DNA from: Deltaproteobacteria bacterium
GTDB taxonomy: Bacteria; Myxococcota_A; Polyangia; Polyangiales; JADJMO01
Length of the DNA: 64,000 nt
Assembly: GCA_016182965.1 (NCBI GenBank)
Contig: JACPFM010000100.1
Span: 1 to 64,000, forward strand
Direction: 5' to 3'
Shown: positions 8,279 to 16,551 of the stretch, piece after piece
How positions within the stretch are numbered: position 1 is the stretch's first letter
Layout of the letters: each line of letters starts with the position of its first letter
The notes under the pieces: model-generated
Database searches by the model: none
The model's input: the letters and a program-made list of their open reading frames with translations, nothing else
What the model was told of the DNA's origin: nothing
Translations under genes and position numbers: made by a program

Positions 8279-10927
8279 CTACGGAATCGACTTCGTGACG
8301 ACCGGCCACCGCGGCTTGCCGTCGGCGGCGCGGTCGAAGCGGAAGGCGCGCGGGAGCATGGGCTGCGCGATCGCGAACAGGGTCGTCTGCGGGTAGCCGC
8401 TCATCGGCGCGTCGGCGGTGCCGGCGCGGTGGACGAAGCCATCGGCGTGGCCGCGGGCGGCGATGGCGCGCACGCACCCGGCGTCGAGGAGCGCCTGGGC
8501 GATCGCGTCGTCGCTCGACGACTTCGCGCGGGCGACCATGACGCGGCCGTCTTTGGTGACGCCGACGCCGACGCGAACGAGATCGCCGTGCGCGCGCGCG
8601 TGGCCCTCGACGAGGTGGCCGCCGTCGAGCAGCAGCGTGCCCTGCGCGACGTCGACCGTGCCCTCGATGGGCGACTCGCCGGCGCCGGTGATCGAGAGCA
8701 GGCCGTCGGGGCCGACCGCCAGCGCGCCCTCGCCCGCGACCATCGGCTGCGCGAGCTTGCCGCCGATCATCAGCCCCTGCCCGCGCTTGTCGCCGACGCC
8801 GAAGCCGATCGCCGCGATGACGCGCTTGGCGTCGTCGCCGTCGACCTCGCGCGCGATGCCCTTGTCGGCCTTCTCCTGCGTGCCGGCGCGGAGCGCCCAG
8901 CGCACGCGGCGCGGCTCGAAGCTCGTGAGCGAGACGGTCTCGCCCTTGATGGTGGCCTGCGCGCGCCACACGCCGGACATCCACTTCGGGGGCGGCTGCA
9001 CCCCTTCGTCGGCCTGCCACGCGATCGCCGCGCTGCTCGGCGGCTTCGGGTCGCGCAGCATCACGAAGAAGAAGTCCTTCGGGTTGTAGTCGATGTAGCG
9101 ACGGTTCCCGATCGCCATCAGCGGCGTGAGCGTCTCGCTCTTGCCGGTCTGGAACTTCGCGTCGTGGAACGACATGAACACGAAGCCCGTGTGGTACGGG
9201 TTCATGTCGAGGTGCATGCCGAAATCGCACCCCGCGAGCTGCATCGCCTTGCCGAGCGCGTCGGGGCCGACGTCGTCGCCCCAGACGTAGAGCGTGTGGT
9301 GCGCCTTGGTGATGCACAGGCCGGAGCGCTCGGTCTGCTGGCCGACGAGCTTGGGCTGCCCGGGCAACACCGCGCCCCACGAGGTGCGACCGCGCGGGTT
9401 GAGCAGCCCGTCCTCGACGAGCGGATCGAGGTTCTGGCGGTAGGAGAGGATCTCGGCCGGGATCTCGCGCGACGGCTGCCACGCGCCCATGCCGAAGCGC
9501 CCGTCCTCGGTGACCACGGCGGTCGCGCCGCTCGGGACCGGCGGGAGCAGCACGCGCTTCTTGAGCATCATGCCGTAGTGGCCGTGCTCGGTCTTGAACC
9601 CGCCGTTGAAGGCGGCGACCGTGCGCTTGGCGACCGCGACGTCTCGCGGGATGCGACCGGTGCCGTGGAACGAGCCGACCGTCGGCTTCGGATCGTCGAC
9701 GCCCGCCTCCATGTCGAAGTCGAGCTGCCGCGTGTCCATCGCGACGAGGATGATCTTCGAGTACGGCCGCAGCGGATCGGGGCGGACGAACGTGCGATAG
9801 AACGGCGCGGGCGCGCCCGGGATGCGGTGCATCCACTCGGGCTGCACGGCGACCCACTGGCCCTCGCCGGGCTCGGGCGTCTTGTAGATCGTCGGCACCT
9901 GCAGGGGCGGCCAGTAGCCGCCGTCTTCGCCGGCGGCGCTCGCATCGAGCACGCGGGGCGCGACGAGCTCGGCCTCGCTCTTCACTTCGTCCTTCGGGTC
10001 GTGGCCCGAGGCGACGTCGTGCTTGAAGCGCTTGAGCTTGTCCTTCCACTCCCAGACCTTCGCCTCGAGCCACGCGATCGGCTCGGGGCCGATCCAGGGC
10101 ACGGCGCGCACCGTGTCGACGGCCCAGTGGATCGGCTTCTTCGGGATCTGCGCGAGGAGCTCGGCGCGCACGCCCTCGACCGGCGCGACCAGATCGGCCT
10201 TGTCGACGTCGACCTTCACCACGCGCACCGCGCCGTTGGTGTGCGCGAGCTGCGCGACGAGCGTCGGGCCGTCGAACGAGAGCGTCGCGCTCCCGACCTC
10301 CTTCTCGATGGTGACCTGGATGCGGGCGATGCCCGCGCCGTCGCCGGTCTCCTGGAGGTTGGTCACCCACAGCATCCCGCGCTCGACCGCGGTGGCGGCC
10401 TTCGAGGCGCGGCCCTCGCCGCGGAGATCGAGGACGGTGAGGCCCTGCAGCTGCCCGTAGGCGAACGTCGCGAACGCTGCGCGCTCGGCCGCAGCGTCGC
10501 GCACCAGGCCCTGCTCGTCTCCGTAGGGCGTCTGCGTGAGGTTGACGACGTCGCGTACCTCGAGGGGACGGCCCTCCGGCGAGAGGCGCACGCGCGCGCG
10601 GTACAGATCGCGGGGCGCGCCCGTCTTCTCGGCGCCGAGGAAGAGGATGCGGCGACCGCGCGCGAAGTCGGAGACGATGCCGTCGCTCGCCTCCCACACG
10701 AAGTCGTTGGTGCGCACGGTTACCCGCGCGGCGGAGCCGATGGCCTGGACGAGCCCGTCGAGCGTCTTGGGCGGCGGAGGTCCGGCGAAGCAGGCGCGAG
10801 CGAACGCGAGCACCGCGACGACGCCGGCGACCCGCCCCGAGGTCCTGGCGAGCGACACGACCGCCTTGCGGATACGCGCCGCATCGATGCGGCGCTCGGT
10901 GGGCGGGGGCGCGGTCGCGACTGCCAT
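8279..10927 (-). CDS. Large secreted or membrane-anchored protein, possibly phosphodiester-glycosidase-like
   Basis: An 882-residue protein with an N-terminal hydrophobic segment (VAGVVAVLAFARACFAG, about residues 32-48), so exported and perhaps anchored. The first third reads as mixed beta/alpha with no recognised domain. The central part, around 440-640, contains AAFNGGFKTEHGHYG, a SWGAVLPGQP segment and CDFGMHLDMNPYHTGFVF. The spacing of a 'NGGF' turn followed by a histidine/aspartate loop loosely recalls the NAGPA (phosphodiester glycosidase) fold, where NGGFF and LDGGGS motifs occur. The match is weak, and the real function is unknown. It is divergent from the next gene across about 107 bases. 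Confidence 0.55.
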   Translation of the reverse strand: MAVATAPPPTERRIDAARIRKAVVSLARTSGRVAGVVAVLAFARACFAGPPPPKTLDGLVQAIGSAARVTVRTNDFVWEASDGIVSDFARGRRILFLGAEKTGAPRDLYRARVRLSPEGRPLEVRDVVNLTQTPYGDEQGLVRDAAAERAAFATFAYGQLQGLTVLDLRGEGRASKAATAVERGMLWVTNLQETGDGAGIARIQVTIEKEVGSATLSFDGPTLVAQLAHTNGAVRVVKVDVDKADLVAPVEGVRAELLAQIPKKPIHWAVDTVRAVPWIGPEPIAWLEAKVWEWKDKLKRFKHDVASGHDPKDEVKSEAELVAPRVLDASAAGEDGGYWPPLQVPTIYKTPEPGEGQWVAVQPEWMHRIPGAPAPFYRTFVRPDPLRPYSKIILVAMDTRQLDFDMEAGVDDPKPTVGSFHGTGRIPRDVAVAKRTVAAFNGGFKTEHGHYGMMLKKRVLLPPVPSGATAVVTEDGRFGMGAWQPSREIPAEILSYRQNLDPLVEDGLLNPRGRTSWGAVLPGQPKLVGQQTERSGLCITKAHHTLYVWGDDVGPDALGKAMQLAGCDFGMHLDMNPYHTGFVFMSFHDAKFQTGKSETLTPLMAIGNRRYIDYNPKDFFFVMLRDPKPPSSAAIAWQADEGVQPPPKWMSGVWRAQATIKGETVSLTSFEPRRVRWALRAGTQEKADKGIAREVDGDDAKRVIAAIGFGVGDKRGQGLMIGGKLAQPMVAGEGALAVGPDGLLSITGAGESPIEGTVDVAQGTLLLDGGHLVEGHARAHGDLVRVGVGVTKDGRVMVARAKSSSDDAIAQALLDAGCVRAIAARGHADGFVHRAGTADAPMSGYPQTTLFAIAQPMLPRAFRFDRAADGKPRWPVVTKSIP

Positions 10928-11034
10928 TCGACGAGCGGGAACGCCGCGGCGGCGGTGTCCCGTCCCGGGGCGGTACCCGAGCGCCCGCGCGGGGGCAACG
11001 TTTTGACAGATTGCTCGCCCTGCGGCTCGACAGG

Positions 11035-12195
11035 ATGGGCTCGCCCAGCGGCCCGCAGGAACAGGCGGCCGGGCGCGGCGGCGGGCCTCGGGGAAGCGCA
11101 TCCGCGCCGGCGGCGTTCCGGCGAGCGATGCCGCTCGCGATCGCGCTGGTGCTCGCGGCCGCCGCCGCCGATCTCGCGATCGCCTCCCGCGACGCGCGCG
11201 TCGCGGGCGCGCGCGCCTCGTTCCTGCCGGCCTACGCGATCGCGGCCGCGATGCTGGCGGCGCTGCTGCCGCTCGGGGTGATGCTCGCCGAGCCTTCGCT
11301 CTCCCACGTCGCGCCGGTCCCCTCTTGGGATCTGCTGCGGCCCTGCCTCGCGCCGCCGCACCCGGCGACTCGCGCGCACGCGTGGGCGCCGTTCGCGCTC
11401 GTCCGCGTGCTGCTCCCGGCGGCGATCGCCCTCGGGCTCCGGGCGCGGACGCTCCCCCGCGCGCGGTTCCTCCTCGGGGCCTCGGCGGCCGTCGCCCTGA
11501 CCGTCCTCTCGTTGGGCGTGCATCGTCTCGCCAAGGGGGGCGCGGATCCGGCCGAGGTCCGGACCTGCGGCGCGCTCACGCCGGAGGAGGGCGCCGACGG
11601 CCGCGCGGTGCGCGCGCTGCTCGATCGGGTGAACGTCGGCGCGCGTCAGGAGCTGATCCGCTTCCGCGAGCTGCCGCGGCTGCGCCCGCCGCCGTGGATG
11701 CGCGCCGAGATCGCCGTGACCATCGGCGGCGAGCCGTACTCGCTGCGACCGCGCGGCCCGCGGGTCGTCGCCGAGCCGGACGACGCGCGCCGCGCGGAGC
11801 GTCCGCTCCCGGCGCTGCACTTCGCGAGCATCCCCGCGATCGAGCACGGCACCACGCCCGACGGTCGCCCGGCGACCGTGCTTCTGGATCGTCGATCGAA
11901 CGGCCGGTGGTTCGCGATACGCGTCGGGCAGCCCGCGCGGTTCTCGGAGGTCGCGCCGCTGCTGCGCGCGCCGTGGTGGCCGGTCGCGCTGCTCGGCGCG
12001 TGCGTGATCGCCGTCGCGTCGGCGTTGTGGGCGACGCGAGCGCGTCCGCGCGTCGCGAGCGCGCTCGGACCGTACCGCGCTCCCCCCGACGAGCCGCGCG
12101 CGCGCCCGCTCGCGCCGGCGATCCACGCCGTGTGTGCCTTCGTGCTCGTGGAGGCGAGCTTCACCGCGCTCCGTGCGCTCGCGCCGTATCTCTGA
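11035..12195 (+). CDS. Multi-pass membrane protein of unknown function
   Basis: About 386 residues from the ATG at 11035. A TTG at 11011 and an ATG at 11128 are alternative starts. Hydrophobic helices are visible near residues 33-50, 62-85, 115-133, 144-160, 302-320 and close to the C-terminus. A soluble loop of about 120 residues lies between the fourth and fifth, including RQELIRFRELPRLRPPPWMR and GTTPDGRPATVLLDRR. That loop resembles the periplasmic part of ExbD/TolR-like proteins only superficially, and no family is assigned. The upstream divergent intergenic DNA holds a TTGACA hexamer at 11003-11008 without a convincing -10 partner. Confidence 0.6.
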   Translation: MGSPSGPQEQAAGRGGGPRGSASAPAAFRRAMPLAIALVLAAAAADLAIASRDARVAGARASFLPAYAIAAAMLAALLPLGVMLAEPSLSHVAPVPSWDLLRPCLAPPHPATRAHAWAPFALVRVLLPAAIALGLRARTLPRARFLLGASAAVALTVLSLGVHRLAKGGADPAEVRTCGALTPEEGADGRAVRALLDRVNVGARQELIRFRELPRLRPPPWMRAEIAVTIGGEPYSLRPRGPRVVAEPDDARRAERPLPALHFASIPAIEHGTTPDGRPATVLLDRRSNGRWFAIRVGQPARFSEVAPLLRAPWWPVALLGACVIAVASALWATRARPRVASALGPYRAPPDEPRARPLAPAIHAVCAFVLVEASFTALRALAPYL

Positions 12196-12234
12196 ACGTT
12201 GACGACGAGTCGCGCGCGCCCTCTGCTCGTCGGC

Positions 12235-13059
12235 ATGGTCCTCCCCGATCGTCCCCGAGTCGTGGTCACCGGCGCCGGCAGCGGGCTCGGTCGCGCCCTC
12301 TGCCTGCACCTCGCCACCCGCGACGCACGCGTCGTCGTCTGCGACATCAACGTCCGCGCCGCCGAGGAGACAGCCGCCCTGATGCGCGGCGGCGAGGCCA
12401 TCGTGGTCCCGTGCGACGTCGCGCGCGCCGAGCAGGTCGAGCACCTCGCCGACGAGAGCTTCCGTCGCCTCGGCGGCGTCGATCTGCTGGTCAACAACGC
12501 CGGGGTCGCGGTCGCCGGCGAGGTGGGCGAGGTACCGCTCGCCGATTGGGAGTGGGTGGTCGGGGTCAACCTGTGGGGCGTGATCCACGGCTGTCACTTC
12601 TTCGTGCCGCGCATGCGGGCGCAGCGCAGCGGGCACATCCTCAACGTCGCGTCGGCGGCGGGGCTGCTCGCCGGGCCGATGATGGCGCCCTACAACGTGA
12701 CGAAGGCCGGCGTGGTCGCCCTCTCCGAGACGCTGCGCGCCGATCTCGCCGAGCACGGCGTCGGCGTGAGCGTCCTCTGCCCGACGTTCTTCATGACGAA
12801 CATCGCCGCGTCGAGCCGCGGCGCCACGCACCTGCGGCCGGTGGTCGAGGCGCTCCTGCGCTCCGGCAAGCTCTCCGCCGACGACGTCGCGCGGCTCGCC
12901 ATCGAGGGCTGCGAGCGCGAGGAGCTCTACGTCTCGCCGCACGCCGACGGGCGCTGGATGTGGCGCGTGAAGCGCGTCGCGCCCGAGCTGTTCCATGCGC
13001 TGTTGCCGCGCATCACCGCGTGGCAGCTGAAGCGGTACCAGTCGAAGCTCGCGAGCTGA
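12235..13059 (+). CDS. Short-chain dehydrogenase/reductase
   Basis: NAD(P)-dependent oxidoreductase of the classical SDR family, 274 residues. The Rossmann motif TGAGSGLG lies near residue 11, NNAG near 87, and the catalytic pair is in YNVTK, with the upstream serine of VASAAG. The active-site tetrad is complete. The C-terminal extension (MWRVKRVAPELFHALLPR) is typical of SDRs acting on hydrophobic or lipid-like substrates, but the substrate is unknown. The ATG at 12235 was preferred to the upstream TTG at 12199 because the Rossmann strand then begins at the usual distance. Confidence 0.88.
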   Translation: MVLPDRPRVVVTGAGSGLGRALCLHLATRDARVVVCDINVRAAEETAALMRGGEAIVVPCDVARAEQVEHLADESFRRLGGVDLLVNNAGVAVAGEVGEVPLADWEWVVGVNLWGVIHGCHFFVPRMRAQRSGHILNVASAAGLLAGPMMAPYNVTKAGVVALSETLRADLAEHGVGVSVLCPTFFMTNIAASSRGATHLRPVVEALLRSGKLSADDVARLAIEGCEREELYVSPHADGRWMWRVKRVAPELFHALLPRITAWQLKRYQSKLAS

Positions 13060-13077
13060 CGCGCGCCGCACCTTCCG

Positions 13078-13290
13078 CTATTTCACGGTGACCCGGCAGC
13101 GCCTGGCGACCGGGTCGCACGTGGCGATCACGTTCGTCGGGTAGACAGGCATGCACGGCGGGCAAGCGCCGGCGAGCGGATCGCACACCTGCGCCTGCAG
13201 CTCGCCGCCCTTGGCCTTGCATCGATTGTTGCAGCCGTGGAACAGCGCGTTCTCGCGGGGACACCTTCGAGGCCCCTGGAGGATGGCTAG
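13078..13290 (-). pseudogene. C-terminal remnant of a cysteine-rich secreted protein
   Basis: On the minus strand an open frame ends in TAG at 13078-13080 and reads, going upstream, into the inverted-repeat element. The decoded tail contains ENALFHGCNNRCKAKGG, QVCDPLAGACPPCMPVY and ATCDPVARRCRVTVK, giving ten cysteines if the first at RRCPRE is included. That resembles the cysteine-rich lipoproteins common in myxobacteria. No plausible start codon precedes it, and the frame runs into the repeat at 13287-13509. It therefore looks like a gene cut off by insertion of that repeat. An unrecognised short gene is the alternative. Confidence 0.4.
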
Positions 13291-13509
13291 TACCGCCGGC
13301 CGGAAGTGTCCGCATACATCGAGCGATGGGCCGCGGTACGCGGCAGCGGCAGCGGTCGCGGGCGCGGGAGCGGAAGCGTGAGCGGCGGCGGCAGCGGTCA
13401 GCGGGATGGGCTCGCGATCCGTGGTCTACCGCTGCCGTCACCGCGTCCGCTTCCGTGACCGCTTCCGTCATCGAACGTCCCTGGCCAAATTTCCGGCCGG
13501 CGGTACTAG
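13287..13509. repeat. Inverted-repeat-bounded element (MITE-like)
   Basis: A 19-base arm, CTAGTACCGCCGGCCGGAA, at 13287-13305 is repeated exactly as its reverse complement at 13491-13509, enclosing about 185 bases. The interior is itself partly self-complementary: purine-rich gcggcag/gcggaagcg runs on the left face pyrimidine-rich cgcttccg/ccgctgcc runs on the right. No coding capacity is apparent. It sits beside a truncated gene remnant. Confidence 0.6.
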
Positions 13510-13567
13510 TACGCCGCTCCAGCGTTGGGAGGTGAACCAGGTACGAACTTCCAGTGCGCCGTACTAG
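13506..13567. repeat. Second CTAGTAC hairpin
   Basis: CTAGTACG at 13506-13513 pairs with CGTACTAG at 13560-13567, with partial pairing of the adjoining bases (CGCTCC/CCAGTGCG). It shares the CTAG of the previous element, and the junction GTACTAGTAC at 13503-13512 is a perfect 10-base palindrome. The hairpin ends just before the pirin ribosome site and may act as an upstream terminator or be part of a composite repeat. Confidence 0.4.
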
Positions 13568-13588
13568 GTTCCGCGGGAGGTGATGACG

Positions 13589-14452
13589 ATGACCGCCCTT
13601 CCCACTGCCGAGTTCCGATCCGTCGTCCGCAGCGTACGCGGCATGCCGACCAGCGATGGCGCCGGCGTGAAGCTCACCCGCGTGATCGGCACGCCGATGC
13701 TGCGCTCGGTCGATCCGTTCCTCATGCTCGACGAGTTCGGCAGCGACGAGCCCGGCGACTACCGCGCCGGCTTCCCGGACCACCCGCATCGCGGGTTCGA
13801 GACGATCACCTACATGATCGCCGGCCGCTTCCGCCACCGCGACAACAAGGGTCACGAGGGCCTGCTCGAAGCGGGCGGCGCGCAGTGGATGACCGCCGGC
13901 CGCGGCATCGTGCACTCCGAGATGCCCGAGCAGCAGGAGGGCCTCATCTGGGGCTTCCAGCTGTGGCTGAACCTGCCGGCGTCCGAGAAGATGCGCGCGC
14001 CCGAGTACCGCGACCTGCAACCGTGGGACATCCCGGTCGTGCGGCTTTCAGGCGGCGTCGAGCTGCGCGTGCTCGCGGGAGAGGTCGCGGGCGCGGTGGG
14101 TCCGATCCGCGGCCGCGCGACCGAGCCGGTGTACGCCGACGTGTCGCTCCCCGCGAGCGCCTCGGCGACCCTCGATCTGCCGCGCGGTCACGAGGGCTTC
14201 GTGTACCCGTTCGACGGCGAGGGGCTCGCGATCGTCACCGCGGCCGGCGAGCGGCCGATCGCGCGCGGCGAGCTCGCGGTGCTCGGCGCCGGCGACGCGC
14301 TCGCCTTGAAGGCGGTCTCCGGCGCGGCGCGGGCGCTGGTCGTCGCGGGCAGGCCGCTCCGCGAACCGGTCGTGCAGTACGGCCCCTTCGTCATGAACAC
14401 GCGAGCGCAGATCGAGCAGGCCGTCCGCGACTACCAAGCCGGCCGCTTCTGA
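13589..14452 (+). CDS. Pirin family protein
   Basis: Bicupin protein of 287 residues. Residues 1-125 hold the pirin N-terminal cupin with the metal-binding HPHRGFETITY motif, GGAQWMTAGRGIVHSEMP and LWLNLPASEKM. The C-terminal cupin ends LREPVVQYGPFVMNT. Pirins bind Fe(II). Some act as quercetinases, others as redox-linked co-regulators, and which applies here is unknown. GGGAGG precedes the ATG by 8 bases. Two in-frame starts at 13580 and 13583 are less well spaced. Confidence 0.92.
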   Translation: MTALPTAEFRSVVRSVRGMPTSDGAGVKLTRVIGTPMLRSVDPFLMLDEFGSDEPGDYRAGFPDHPHRGFETITYMIAGRFRHRDNKGHEGLLEAGGAQWMTAGRGIVHSEMPEQQEGLIWGFQLWLNLPASEKMRAPEYRDLQPWDIPVVRLSGGVELRVLAGEVAGAVGPIRGRATEPVYADVSLPASASATLDLPRGHEGFVYPFDGEGLAIVTAAGERPIARGELAVLGAGDALALKAVSGAARALVVAGRPLREPVVQYGPFVMNTRAQIEQAVRDYQAGRF

Positions 14453-14502
14453 TCACTGCCGATGTGGTCTCGCGAAAGCCGAGTCGGCTACCCTGCCGAT
14501 CG

Positions 14503-15372
14503 ATGCCGCGCACCGTCCTGCTCCACGACCGTGCCACCATCCTCGCCGCGCTCTCCGGCCACCGCGCGCTCCACGTCTACGCGATCGGTGACCTCGACGA
14601 CTTCTTCTTCCCGTACACCTCGTGGTTCGCGCGCGAGGAGGCCGGTGAGGTCCGCCAGATCGTCCTGCTCTACACCGGCGGCACGCTGCCCGTGGTCCTC
14701 GCGATCGCCGGAGACCGGGTCGACGAGCTGACGGCGCTGCTCCGGTCGATGCTGCCGGTGCTGCCACGCAGCTTCTACCTGCACGTCACGCCCGGCGCCG
14801 CCGCCGCGCTCGAGAACGACTACCGGCTGACGTCGCACGGACGGCACCGAAAGATGGCGCTGGTCGAGCCGGGGAGGCTCGCGAACGTCGAGCCGGGGAG
14901 GCTCGCGAACGTCGAGCCGGGGAGGCTCGCGAACGTCGAGCCGGGGAGGCTCGCGAACGTCCAGCCCTCGACCGCCGTCGCGCTGATGCCCGCGGATCGC
15001 GAGGAGGTCGAAGCCTTCTACGCGGACGCCTACCCCGAGAACTGGTTCGACCCGCGCATGCTCGAGACGGAGCGCTACGTGGGCGTGCGCGTCGACGGCG
15101 CACTCGCGAGCGTCGCCGGCGTGCACGTCTACTCGCGCGCGATGCGCGTCGCCGCGCTCGGCAACGTCGCCACGATGCCCGCCTTCCGCGGGAGAGGCCT
15201 CGGCGCGGTGGTCACCGCGGCGCTGTGCCGGAGGCTACTTTCGGAGTGCGACACCATCGGCCTGAACGTGCACGCGGACAACGAGGCAGCGATCCGTCTC
15301 TATCAGCGACTCGGGTTCGCGCTCGTCGGCGACTACGAGGAGTACGAGGTCACCACCCGTCGGCCCGATTGA
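14503..15372 (+). CDS. GNAT N-acetyltransferase with in-frame tandem repeat
   Basis: The 289-residue protein has two parts. Residues 1-120 form an N-terminal GNAT-like domain (DDFFFPYTSWFAR) resembling that of two-domain acetyltransferases. Residues 165-285 form a C-terminal GNAT domain with the acetyl-CoA loop FRGRGLGAVVTAALC and NVHADNEAAIRLYQRLGF. Between them lies VEPGRLAN repeated four times (about residues 121-152), from a 24-base tandem duplication. The repeat expands the linker rather than the catalytic domain. The substrate is unknown. A short upstream gap separates it from pirin on the same strand. Confidence 0.85.
   Translation: MPRTVLLHDRATILAALSGHRALHVYAIGDLDDFFFPYTSWFAREEAGEVRQIVLLYTGGTLPVVLAIAGDRVDELTALLRSMLPVLPRSFYLHVTPGAAAALENDYRLTSHGRHRKMALVEPGRLANVEPGRLANVEPGRLANVEPGRLANVQPSTAVALMPADREEVEAFYADAYPENWFDPRMLETERYVGVRVDGALASVAGVHVYSRAMRVAALGNVATMPAFRGRGLGAVVTAALCRRLLSECDTIGLNVHADNEAAIRLYQRLGFALVGDYEEYEVTTRRPD
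14863..14958 (+). repeat. Four exact copies of a 24-base unit inside the GNAT gene
   Basis: The unit encoding VEPGRLAN occurs at 14863, 14887, 14911 and 14935. It is a multiple of three and keeps the frame. The copies appear identical, suggesting recent expansion by slippage or unequal recombination. Confidence 0.95.
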
Positions 15373-15449
15373 AGTCCCGCGGCCCTCGTCCGTCGAACGA
15401 CATCGTCCGTCCACCACCCCGCCGCGACCGCGGTCTCGAAGGAGAGCTC

Positions 15450-15773
15450 ATGAACCCCTGGAAGCTATCGACCCTGATCCTCGCCCCCGCCCTCGTCCTG
15501 GTCATCGGCGGCGCCGCGGTGAACACCGCCGGCGCCGACGACAAGAAGAAGGACGACAAGAAGGAGGCGCCGCAGCCGAAGATGGAGTCGGCCAAGGACT
15601 TCCTCGACAAGGCCCACGAGAAGCTCGAGAAGGCGACGCCGGACAAGGGCGGCCACCGCGTCAAGGCGATGAAGCTGATCAAGGACGCGATCGAAGAGGT
15701 GGAGCTCGGCATCAAGTGGGACAACGAGCACGTGTCCAAGGAAGAAGCCGAGAAGAAGAACAAGAAGAAGTGA
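15450..15773 (+). CDS. Small secreted lysine-rich protein
   Basis: A 107-residue protein with an N-terminal signal-like helix (LSTLILAPALVLVIGGAAV) and a possible cleavage after NTAGA. The mature part is almost entirely charged and helical: DKAHEKLEKATPDKGGHRVK, then DAIEEVELGIK and a poly-Lys/Glu tail. It resembles small periplasmic helical proteins of unknown function. A good AGGAGA site precedes the ATG at 15450. Confidence 0.75.
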   Translation: MNPWKLSTLILAPALVLVIGGAAVNTAGADDKKKDDKKEAPQPKMESAKDFLDKAHEKLEKATPDKGGHRVKAMKLIKDAIEEVELGIKWDNEHVSKEEAEKKNKKK

Positions 15774-15830
15774 TCCGGTTCGCCGGCGCCCAGCGTCGGC
15801 GACCAGCCCCCGCGCCTTCCGGGCGCAAGA

Positions 15831-15861
15831 ACGCCGCGGAGCCCGTCAGGGTCCGCGGCGT
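15831..15861. terminator. Hairpin between convergent genes
   Basis: ACGCCGCGGA at 15831-15840 and TCCGCGGCGT at 15852-15861 form a perfect 10-base stem with an 11-base loop, followed on the plus strand by a T-rich run (tcttcgtcttctcgtg). It lies between two convergent genes and could terminate both. Confidence 0.6.
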
Positions 15862-15898
15862 CTTCGTCTTCTCGTGTCTTCTCGTGTGTCCAGGGCGA

Positions 15899-16453
15899 TC
15901 AGCCGACCGAGGCTGCGGCCGCGAACAGCACGAGGAACAGGATGGCGAAGATGATCGCCACCGCGCCGAGCACCGTGTGCACGATGCCGAGCCACATGCC
16001 GATCTTCGCCTCGCTCTCGCCCGTGTAGAGATGCGGGTTGGCGCGGATCTCCTTGAGCGCGTTGGCGCCGATGATCCACGCGGGCACCGAGCAGATCAGC
16101 CACAGCCCGAGGAACCACGACACGCCGCCGAGGACCAGCGCGGTCATGGCCTTGGGGTGCTGCTGGCGCACCTGCTGTCCGGGCATCGCGCCGCCGAACG
16201 GCTGCTGCGGAGCGCCGTACGGCTGCTGCGGAGCACCGTACGGCTGCTGCGGAGCGCCGTACGGCTGCTGCTGCGGAGCGCCGTACGGTCCCGCCTGCGG
16301 AGCGCCGTAGGGACCCGCCTGCGGAGCCTGGCCTGCCGGCGCGTAGCCGGGAGGCGGAGCGCCGTACCCGGGAGGAGGACCGCCGTGCCCACCACCGGGC
16401 GGTGCGCCCGGAGGACCGCCGTAGCCACCATGACCGCCGCCGCCGTAATTCAT
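15899..16453 (-). CDS. Membrane protein with Pro/Gly/Tyr-rich N-terminus (DUF4190-like)
   Basis: The 184-residue protein has a low-complexity N-terminal half (GGYGGPPGAPPGGG, then tandem PYGAPQQ units, residues 1-100). Two hydrophobic segments follow, at about 107-130 (LVLGGVSWFLGLWLICSVPAW) and 155-180, joined by a loop with NALKEIRANPHLYTGESEAK. This loop and two-helix arrangement fits the DUF4190 type. The N-terminal part is probably disordered and cytoplasmic. Function is unknown. It shares architecture with the protein at 42755-43474. Confidence 0.75.
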   Translation of the reverse strand: MNYGGGGHGGYGGPPGAPPGGGHGGPPPGYGAPPPGYAPAGQAPQAGPYGAPQAGPYGAPQQQPYGAPQQPYGAPQQPYGAPQQPFGGAMPGQQVRQQHPKAMTALVLGGVSWFLGLWLICSVPAWIIGANALKEIRANPHLYTGESEAKIGMWLGIVHTVLGAVAIIFAILFLVLFAAAASVG

Positions 16454-16551
16454 GGACTCCTCCTCCGACGCCGCTCGCGCGTGCGAGCAGTGTCGCAGGA
16501 GTCCTGGCCGACGGCCACCCGTTACGGCGGCCTACGCGGATCGACGGTGAA

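Noticed and set aside
11003..11008. TTGACA as a sigma-70 promoter
   Set aside because: No matching -10 hexamer at the proper distance, and the site lies close to the gene start.
8237..11281. Plus-strand frame of about 1000 codons opposite the 882-residue gene
   Set aside because: Antisense shadow with no domain; the minus frame has the better composition, signal segment and start.
10720..13071. Minus-strand frame of about 780 codons
   Set aside because: Overlaps the SDR with intact motifs on the other strand; its own product is low-complexity Arg/Ala.
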